From contig CANJKZ010000142.1 in the NCBI GenBank assembly GCA_947471745.1, positions 3,774,501 to 3,838,500 on the forward strand: a stretch of DNA of 64,000 nt, given 5' to 3'. Below the pieces are notes generated by a model. It saw nothing but the letters and a program-made list of their open reading frames with translations, had not been told where the DNA came from and did no database searches. Of the stretch, positions 56,792-64,000 are shown in pieces (the stretch's first letter is position 1; every line of letters starts with the position of its first letter). A program made the position numbers and the translations under genes. This DNA comes from Closterium sp. Naga37s-1 (lineage: Eukaryota; Streptophyta; Zygnematophyceae; Desmidiales; Closteriaceae).

Positions 56792-56796
56792 AGTAC

Positions 56797-57191
56797 TCAT
56801 ACCTAAACCTGGGTAAACCCAATAAAGGCACGAGCCTTCTACCTCTCCGCCAACAACCGCTTCGCTACCACCGAGATGAACCAACCCATCTGTGTCCATT
56901 CCCAGCTCCTTTCTTCCCTCCGTTTTTCCGATTTTGTTGCCAGAATGTCAGATCCAACCCAAGCCAGGCGCAGCAAGTGACCCTTCCAATTCTTCCTTCT
57001 GTGCCTCATTGGGGCACAACACCACGTATTTTCGGGAATCTCTTGCAAGCAACGACGTACTCCAACTAGTAGCTCTATTCTGGAATAACTCAGCCTAGTT
57101 TTGTTTGCATAAATCGATTTTTGTGTGAACTCCTCCTCCGTTTCGGGAAAACAGAAAATAGCGTTATATTTGTCGATTCCCCCATAAGGTT
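56797..57191. other. Upstream region of the ubiquitin-fold gene
   Basis: About 400 nt from the gypsy target duplication to the next start codon. No other feature seen; the insertion has brought retrotransposon LTR sequence close to this promoter. Confidence 0.5.
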
Positions 57192-58301
57192 ATGGCATCC
57201 CTTGGCCAGGTTGTTTCAGTCAAGTACGACTTGTTTCTCGAGTCATCTAGCGGCGCGTCGCACCCAGGTGATCGTCTGGGGAAGGTAGATCGGGTGGAGG
57301 TGTATCTGGAGTCGGACCCTGAGGACGTCGCTATCTCCCTGCGCGACACCATTCACCAGCGCCGCCGCGCGCGCGACCTGGCGCACTGCTCCGCGGCAAA
57401 TTTGCGCATCTTCCCGGAGAGCTCCCCCGACACAGAGTTGGCGGACGAGGACGTATGGCGCTTCTTGCGCGACGGTGCGCCGGAGAAGCTGTTCATTGTT
57501 GCGCCCCCCCTTTGCCTCGTGTCCCCCGCCGGCGGACGGGTGAGTGGGAGTTGGAGACTGAAATTTGTGCAATAGCTTCAAAACGACTTTTGAATAGGTA
57601 ACTGGTTTTCAAGCAAATGCCGGTCTTGGCAATCACAGGCGAAACCGGGATTTGAAGAATCCGTCCTAACCTTCTCACCTATATATCCACTCTTTTCTGT
57701 TTTCTCCAACACATTGAACCATACGAACCACCCCCCTCCCACCATTACCACCACCATTACCAGTCATCGGGGCAGCAGGGCATACGGCTGTCGTCGGCGT
57801 CTCAACGGAGTATGGACGGAGTGAGCAGCCAGCCGGTCAGCCGAAGAGACTCTCTAGCTAGCAAGAGGGACTCGGATGCGGTGAGTACGGCAGCTTGGAG
57901 TGGAAATTTAGCGTCCCCTATATCTTCAAAGCGAAATTCCTTAGTCATTTCTTGTAGGAGTCGCCATGACTGCTGCCGTGGCTATTAGTGTTCCAGCCAT
58001 CCTTCCCTATCTTACTTTGTGATTTGTTGCCCTTCTCGTTTGGCCATGGTTTTTGTCTTGATTGTTCCAGATGGTAGTGTTTGTGAAGACAGGCGGTCAG
58101 ACTATCCCAATTGAAGTGGATGCCAATGCCACGGTTGATGATGTGAAGGCCCGTGTGCAAGAGCAAGAGCACATCCCTGTCGAGCAGCAGAGGCTATTCC
58201 TTGCTGGCAACGAGATGACCAGTGGACGTTTGCTCGCACATTACAATGTTCACCCAGGCTCAGAAATTCAGGTTGTGCTTACTCTCTCCTCGTCGTCCTA
58301 G
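57192..58301 (+). CDS. Ubiquitin-like-domain protein, function unknown
   Basis: Three exons, 57192-57539, 57764-57880 and 58071-58301, phase-0 GT-AG introns; 231 residues. The last exon alone encodes a ubiquitin fold: MVVFVKTGGQTIPIEVDANA, VDDVKARVQEQEHIPVEQQR, LFLAGNEMTSGRLLAHYNVH and GSEIQVVLTL. It matches ubiquitin residue for residue around the LIFAGKQL turn but ends LSSSS, with no di-Gly, so it is a domain and not a conjugatable modifier. The middle exon is Ser/Arg-rich (SRRDSLASKRDSDA), a likely phosphorylated linker. The N-terminal ~115 residues (VKYDLFLESSSGA...ADEDVWRFLRDGAPEKLFIV) are unrecognised; the W-x-FL...PEKLFIV ending vaguely recalls ubiquitin-like Crinkler N-termini, which I do not press. 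Confidence 0.75.
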
Positions 58302-58715
58302 AATCGATATACTGTTTGCATGCAATTATTGTGAATGTGCACCCTTTAAGTACTGTAACACAGCAAAAAGGCTTATAAAGGTAAATAATTCAGGAGACTA
58401 TGAAAAGCTTCTCATTTGTGGTTCGGTGCAGCTGAGCATGAAGTTGCTTGTAGCGAGGACTATGTGTACGTGTTTCTTCGTGCCTTTCTATTTCCCGCCG
58501 AAGTTGGATCACGAAAACATCACCACAACTTCCAGCCATCACATGTTGTCGTGTGCCTTCCCTTCCAGACAAAATGTCGTGAGGGACCGTGTCACCGTGT
58601 CAGTCAAGGAACAATTTCCGTCTCAAATTGTTCACGCGAAACTTGCGTTGCGACATTCTTGCCCTAGCCGACATCCTACTCGCGACTCGAGAATCGGGTC
58701 ATGTCGGCGGTGTTC

Positions 58716-59220
58716 GCCACGACCACGTTAAAGGCTAGGGGCGAGGGATGGGCGGGGGATCCAGAAGGTGCGCTGGAAGATGCGAACTACGTCCGGGGGC
58801 TCGCCGTCGGGCAAGGGGATCTCGAAATTTCGCCAATGGGATCAGGAAGGGGGACAAGGGGATCTAGCACCTGCCTCCCCCCTTCCTTTAGGGCGAGATT
58901 TCCCGGCCATCCCGTTCCACGCCCCCAAAATTCGTGGTATGCACGAGGGAGAGGCGAGGGAGGGGATGGGGTTCCTAGCTGGCAGGGCAGGAAACTGCCA
59001 TGCGCATTCCGGATCCCCCGCCCATCCCTTTGATGGCCCAAAAAAGTGGGTGTTCGCCACGACAGCGAGCCCACCGAGGCTCGGAGGGGATCGTCAGGCT
59101 CGACAGGATATTGTCGGTCTGACCGGCCCTAAAACCCTGATTTCAGCCCTTTTGGAAGGTGCAGGGAGGGTTCCAGCTACCCGCCCATCCCTTTGAAGGC
59201 CTACAAAAGTAGTGGCGAAC
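58716..59220. mobile_element. Fold-back / MITE-like element
   Basis: The left end GTTCGCCACGACC (58716) pairs with the right end AGTGGCGAAC (59211-59220); the same GTTCGCCACGAC is repeated internally at about 59053. GGGATGGGCGGGGGATCC at 58747-58764 has an exact inverted copy at 59012-59029, and further arms (AAATTTCGCC / GGGCGAGATTT, GGAAGGGGG / CCCCCCTTCC) fold the centre. A third CGCCCATCCCTTTGA block is at about 59190. No coding capacity. Confidence 0.6.
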
Positions 59221-60496
59221 AGGGCCGTCATGTCATGCGAACCATACATGAATGGGTGGCATCTTCTTCGCGGCAACGTCTCAGCACACCAAACTTCTCC
59301 AGCATCACCTCCGTGCGAACTTTTCTCACAACCCATCACCTCGATCCTGCGACGTGGATGCCCTCCCCTCACCATCGCCCGGACTTCTGCTCCTCCAAAG
59401 CCACACCACAAGCGCAAAGCGAGCGCAAGATTGATTTGGGGGGTAATTAGCACATACTGTTTCTTTCTGGAATAGTTCCGCTCGCCGTCAGCCCACCGCA
59501 ACTACAAAATTGGCTGACCCCGCAATACCTCATTTCTACCCTTATCAACCCTTTCTCGCCGACTCTTCCAGCTATCATTCTCCTCTCTCACCTGCATTTC
59601 CGCCACGTGACATTCTCTCCCCTTCCCCTCTTCCCCTTTGTACACCCCATGCTTCCGCCGACCACCGACAATCCCCTCCCTCCCCCCGTCTTCGACCGCG
59701 CGCACAGCAACCACCTTTCACAGCAACCGACCAGCCCACCATATGGAACAATGTACTTTAATATTATGGCGCATCATTTCGCGACTCGTGCTCGGAGTAG
59801 CTTCCTCCTGGCGCTCTTGTTTTTTTCATTCCGTGCCGCCTGCAAGCAACCTATCCGACCATTGAAACAGTCCTAGTTCATTTCAAGTTTCAGGCGGAAC
59901 TCTCAGCCTGCCAGACAGAGACCGTTCCGCACTTACCTACATAAAACCCGTCTGCCCACTGTATCACTCAGCTCAGACACACGCGTCACACCGCTTGAAT
60001 TTGCAATCCGCATCTCGCCAGCCTCTCAACGTCGTAATCGCGTATATCCTCTCTGCGCGCTACGAAAACGCGACAGCCCGATCCTTCAGCCGAGACCGGC
60101 TCCAGTGCACAGCTCGAACTAATTTGTGCGCTATTTTTTCGTTCACACTCAGGACTATGTCGAGGCGGTGCGTTATGTGACGTTTGAGTCGATTCTAGAG
60201 AGGGTACTGACCGAAACGGTGTGTGGTAAAAGCCAGAGAAATACACAATTCCGTCCTAATCCACGCGATAGCTACCACGTCATGCCCGCGCTGCTCGACA
60301 CGCAACCCCGTCAAAATCACACCGTTTGGTGACTGAAGGCGGGAGGCCTTCTCCGTCGTCTCACAACGCCCTATGTAGCCTAGCTCCTTGACCCTTAACC
60401 ACCGCCCTCTGTTCCTACAGCGCCCGCTCCGCAGTTACATCGCCGTGCGATTGCTTTCAAAATCACCACCTCCGCGCATCCCCATCTAGCAGCGTC
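59221..60496. other. Upstream region of the pectate lyase gene
   Basis: No gene recognised. Short readings are not supported. Promoter elements of the pectate lyase presumably lie here; a CTACATAAAACCCG motif at 59937 is only TATA-like. Confidence 0.4.
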
Positions 60497-62281
60497 ATGG
60501 CGTCTGCTCCCCGTCGTCTCTTCTTCGTCGTACCACTTCTCTCGCTGCTCCTCTCCGCGTCTCCTCTACCCAGCTCCGCTTCCCATGACGGCGCGTCCCA
60601 CGGCGGAATTGGCGGGCGGGAGTTGCTGGAGCAACGGAACTTCGCCACGTGGTTCGACGCGGACGAAGCGGCGCTTTCCGCGCCGCTGTTCAGCGGTGCT
60701 GGGCAGCGGCTCGCGGACAAGCTTTCGTGGCAGCACGAGCAGACCCAGCAGCGTACACGAAGGCAGCAACAATCCTACAAGAATAAACCAAAGCATCCCA
60801 CGCCGTCTGGCAACGGCGCAACTACCCCTGCGGCGGCGGGTGGTTCCCCGGATTGCCCGTACACGTCAGCTGGCGCTGGTTCCGCCAACCTGCACAAGTG
60901 CGCCATGGGTTACGCTGCTACCAGTGGTGTAACAGGTGGTTTCCGGAAGACTTGCGGGGGGAGGTACCCGACGGGTTACGTGGTTACCACTGCGGAGGAT
61001 GTCAGCATTGGCTGGACTGAAGGGTCGTTGCGATGGGCGATGAAATACTGTACGGACGGGGTGTATATCACCTTCGCGAAATCTATGACGATCACGCTGG
61101 TTCAGGCGCTTTACGTTACCGGGGATACCACCATAGATGGGCGCGGCCACCAGATCGTCATCACCGGCGGGCCGCTTCTAGCCTATTGGGTCTCGAATGT
61201 GATTTTCCATAATCTTGAAGGTGCGTCAATGGGCGGATGGATGGGTGGGTGCGTGGGGAAACAGTGTGTATGACCGCTCTCTCCGCAACCAGCTTCTCTT
61301 GTCTCCTTTTTACTGTCAGGCTCCCTTCCACCAATGAGCCGCAGCTCGTTTCCACCGATGCCCCTTTTCCCAGCAGTCACACCTCTCTCTGCCGCAGCTC
61401 TGCATTCCACATCGCCCCTCACTCCCTTTTCCTGCTGCCCCTCTCCTCTCCTCTCTTCTTCTGGCTTCTCTCCTCTCTTCTCCTCACTTCTCTCCCCTCT
61501 TCTCCCCTCTCTCCTTTCTTCTCCTCGCCTCTCCTCTCCTCTCTTCTCCTCGCCTCTCCCCTCCTCTCTTCTCCTCGCCTCTCCCCTCCTCTCATTTTGA
61601 CGCCACCTCCCTGCACTTCCCCTGCCGTCCCCTCTCCCAGTGGGCGACATTCCGGGCGACACGGACATTTTGCACATCCGAAACACCACGCGCGTGTGGG
61701 TGGATCATCTCAAGGTGTACAACGCGGCGCGCGGCACCATCAGCGTCGTCTACGGCGCCACAGACGTGACCGTATCCAACACCTACTTCCACAACGAGAA
61801 TTTCGTCCAGCTGCTGGGTGCGGCGGACGATGCTTACTACGACCGGAACCTTCGAGTGACGGTGTATCGGAACTGGTACGATCGCGCGGGGCAGCGGCAG
61901 CCGCACTGCAGGTGGGGCTCTTGCCACGTGGCCAATTCTCTGTACACGTCGTGGGGTTATTACTGCTTGGGTGCGCGGGTGTACGGGCGGATACGGTCCG
62001 AGAGGAATTATTTTATAGGGGGGCCGAGAAAGGAGGTGACGCCGTGGTTCGGCGGGGCCCTCAGCACCCCGACGTTTGACAATACCGGCACGATAAGATC
62101 ATATGGGAACCGGCTGGAGAACGGGTCGACACTTCACGAGTTTGTTGGAACCGTGCCTGCTTTCAATCCCCCATATAAGCTGGCGCTCATGGAGCCTACA
62201 GACATCATGAAGGACTTCATCATGCAGAATGCAGGGCCACAATTCCCAGATAGTGAGGCTTTGTCTGTGGGAGGTGGTTGA
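60497..62281 (+). CDS. Secreted pectate lyase (polysaccharide lyase family 1)
   Basis: Two exons, 60497-61220 and 61641-62281; phase-1 GT-AG intron containing a long CTCTCCT-type pyrimidine tract; 454 residues. Signal peptide MASAPRRLFFVVPLLSLLLS. A ~110-residue variable, Gln/Arg-rich N-region precedes the PL1 domain: LHKCAMGYA...GGRYPTGYVVTT, GSLRWAM, YITFAKSMTITL, TTIDGRGHQI, VWVDH, VTVSNTYFHN, and the catalytic Arg motif QRQPHCRWGSCHVANSLY with SERNYF. It should cleave de-esterified homogalacturonan by beta-elimination in the wall, with Ca2+. The strictly conserved R-x-P-x-x-R is present as RQPHCR. Used in wall loosening in streptophytes. Confidence 0.9.
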
Positions 62282-62415
62282 GTGGGAGGGGCATGGGATC
62301 ACTGGGGCAGTGTGGCTGCCCCTTGTTTTGTCAACACTCGCATATTAGGCCTGTTCATACTCATGAGTTGCATAATAATGTGTTGACAGTCGATAGCCTA
62401 TCGTATGTTCATAAT
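62282..62415. other. 3' flank of the pectate lyase gene
   Basis: Short untranslated/intergenic stretch ending at a possible target duplication ATAAT (62411-62415) before the next LTR. Confidence 0.4.
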
Positions 62416-62766
62416 TGTAAGGAAAATTCCTTTTCCTTACTTCGCGTCCCTGCTCAGCGCGTACACCACTATTCCCGCCAACAGCACCCAACAGTAATCC
62501 GTTACCACACGTAACACTCGCCTCGACACTGTTCCCGCCACTGTTCACGACGTGACCCAACCTCACGGTTCGGTTGGTAACCCGCGCTCCGGACCTCCGC
62601 CTCGACAATTCCCAACCTCGGCGCCAGGCCCGTCGCGCACCCCAATTTCCACGCATTACCGTTACCACTGTAGTTTCGCTATAAATTCTTCGCTCATGCC
62701 TTCGCTCATTGTACTCTTGCTTCGATAGTGCCATTCTCGTTCGCTCACTCCATTGCACTCGTAACA
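62416..62766 (+). repeat. 5' LTR of the second gypsy element
   Basis: 351 nt with TG...CA ends and a GCTATAAATTC TATA-box-like motif at about 62678-62688. Confidence 0.85.
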
Positions 62767-62949
62767 CTTGGTATTCAGAGCCTACGATCTCTTCTCGGAC
62801 CGCAACCACACCTTCGCTTCCCCACTATCTCAATTTTTGGGGGGGGGTAGACGTCTCTCAGCGACACAGCACCGCCGCTCGTAGTGCTCTCTCGTAAGCA
62901 CGCACGGCCACGACCGAGGCTCTCGCTGAGCTCGCCCGACACCCCCACG

Positions 62950-64000
62950 ATGGCCGAATTCAATCTCGCGACATTGACGCAGGAGCAACTCGACCGTCTC
63001 GTGCGCCAAGTTGAAGAATCGGCGCTCGAAATTGCGACGCTCACGGCGGAACGTGACTCCGCGCGTCAGCAATCTACGGTGAACGCACCAACAAATGCAC
63101 CTGCACAATCGGACGAGCCAATCATCATCTCGTCCGGTACACCAACACAACACGACAGCGTGGGACAGCGCTCAGGTGCAGCCAGTGATAGCGCCGCCCA
63201 AACAATGCCTGGCATGGGAGGAAACAAGGTCGCGCCAAGCCCGCGGGAGCCTCGCGAAGCCCGTCGGCACGTGGAGTTTGCGGTGACAAGTGGCGAACAG
63301 GCCATCATGGCACCAATGCCACTCAAGCCGCAACGCCCGCCCTGCTTCGACCCGAGTCAGCGTGGAGGTCCGACGGTTCAATCGTGGGTCTTCACGATGA
63401 ACGTCTTCTTCGACGCGAATTACATCGAGTCGGACGCAGCGAAGATTCGGTATGCCGTTTTGCTGCTAAGGGGCCCCGCCATGGACTGGTGGCGAGTCAT
63501 CGTGACGTCGCCACGCGCCTACGAGCCACCGTCGCAAGAGGAAGGGCCCACGGGTCCAGCTGTCACCTGGAGTTCATTCTGCGAGACCGCCCAATACAGC
63601 ACGTGGGATGCGTGGTGCGCAGGGCTTCGGGCGCGCTTCGAGCCGATCGCGGCTTCTATTTCGGCGCGTCAGAGATTTCGCACTTGGCGGCAGCTCGGGT
63701 CGGTTCAAGATTACACGAGCGGTTTTCTCGCACTTTGCGAGCAGGTCGGCTACATGCACGAAGCGGAGCGGGTGGACCGTTACGTTGGAGGGCTGAAGCC
63801 GGATATCTCGCACGAAATCATGCTGCGCGGACTCTCGAACTTCAACGAGATTCTCGCGCTCGCCGAGAAAATCGACATTCTACGCCGACCGAGACCGGGG
63901 TCCTACTACGGACATCGTCCTCGGGGACCGATCGAGCACGCCACTGTAAACGCTGTTGCGACGAATGCAGCTGCCGCGCCGTTTAAGGGGCGCTGCTTTG
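62950..64000 (+). CDS. Gag of the second gypsy element (partial)
   Basis: Starts MAEFNLATLTQEQLDRLVRQ and stays open to the window edge. Capsid motifs match the first element: PQRPPCFDPSQRGGP, FFDANYIESDAAKIRYAV, AMDWWRVIV, TWDAWCAGLRARFEP, QDYTSGFLALCEQVGYMHEA. The window ends at FKGRCF, where the zinc knuckle begins. This copy has no stop or frameshift where the first gypsy has both. Confidence 0.9.
   Translation, partial: MAEFNLATLTQEQLDRLVRQVEESALEIATLTAERDSARQQSTVNAPTNAPAQSDEPIIISSGTPTQHDSVGQRSGAASDSAAQTMPGMGGNKVAPSPREPREARRHVEFAVTSGEQAIMAPMPLKPQRPPCFDPSQRGGPTVQSWVFTMNVFFDANYIESDAAKIRYAVLLLRGPAMDWWRVIVTSPRAYEPPSQEEGPTGPAVTWSSFCETAQYSTWDAWCAGLRARFEPIAASISARQRFRTWRQLGSVQDYTSGFLALCEQVGYMHEAERVDRYVGGLKPDISHEIMLRGLSNFNEILALAEKIDILRRPRPGSYYGHRPRGPIEHATVNAVATNAAAAPFKGRCF

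Larger units (their letters stand above)
62416..64000 (+). mobile_element. Second gypsy-type retrotransposon, 5' end (continues past window)
   Basis: 5' LTR 62416-62766 (351 nt, TGTAAGGAA...CTCGTAACA). The LTR ends are similar to those of the first gypsy, but the interior is diverged. Primer site TTGGTATTCAGAGCC at 62768-62782, the same as in the first gypsy. Inserted just 3' of the pectate lyase gene. The 3' LTR is outside the window, so its age cannot be judged. Confidence 0.88.

Noticed and set aside
57192-57539. Crinkler-type effector N-terminus
   Set aside because: Only the W-x-FL...PEKLFIV ending is reminiscent; the LxLFLAK-type motif is not seen.

Overview
This is eukaryotic nuclear DNA, almost certainly from the green-plant lineage. 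Genes have GT-AG introns. Families typical of streptophytes are present: LURP-one-related, an AGD6/7-type ArfGAP, a SAWADEE-like chromatin reader, a PL1 pectate lyase, and leucine-rich repeats encoded one per ~72-nt phase-2 exon. LTR retrotransposons have initiator-Met-like primer sites. The DNA is GC-rich and crowded with micro- and minisatellites. A streptophyte alga (for example a zygnematophyte) or an early-diverging land plant fits; the species cannot be fixed from the sequence.

Layout. 1-17779 (-): one very large mosaic gene, truncated at the window edge. It encodes a signal-like N-terminus and LRR cap, 18 LRR exons, a Cys-bearing LRR C-cap, a Cys-rich/EGF-like segment, an L-type (legume) lectin, a papain-family (C1A) protease with all catalytic residues, two EGF-like modules, and at least two LysM modules. 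Every splice junction from the N-cap to the window edge keeps phase, which is the main argument for one gene. Its introns hold two related terminal-inverted-repeat elements, tRNA-like repeats, minisatellites and a recurrent small palindrome. 19067-24277 (-): SAWADEE-like protein with a very long charged tail and a minisatellite-filled intron. 25724-27908 (-): ArfGAP. 28909-31329 (-): LURP-one-related protein whose introns contain decayed copies of its own exon 2. 33772-35517 (-): small secreted protein of unknown family.

36952-56791: a nested stack of three young LTR retrotransposons. A Ty3/gypsy chromovirus (- strand, target duplication AGTAC) was hit by a Ty1/copia element between gag and protease (40718-48089, duplication AATCA) and by a second copia inside its 5' LTR (49645-56598, duplication AGTGC). 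By my reading each LTR pair differs at one position. The reading frames carry mostly TAG stops plus frameshifts.

57192-58301 (+): a ubiquitin-fold protein. 58716-59220: fold-back element. 60497-62281 (+): secreted pectate lyase. From 62416 (+): LTR and gag of another gypsy element related to the first, running off the window.

Nothing here is an operon. The unifying themes are a receptor- or effector-like extracellular mosaic protein with glycan-binding and protease modules, and genome dynamics: palindromes lying between short direct repeats, partial exon duplications, and nested retrotransposons.
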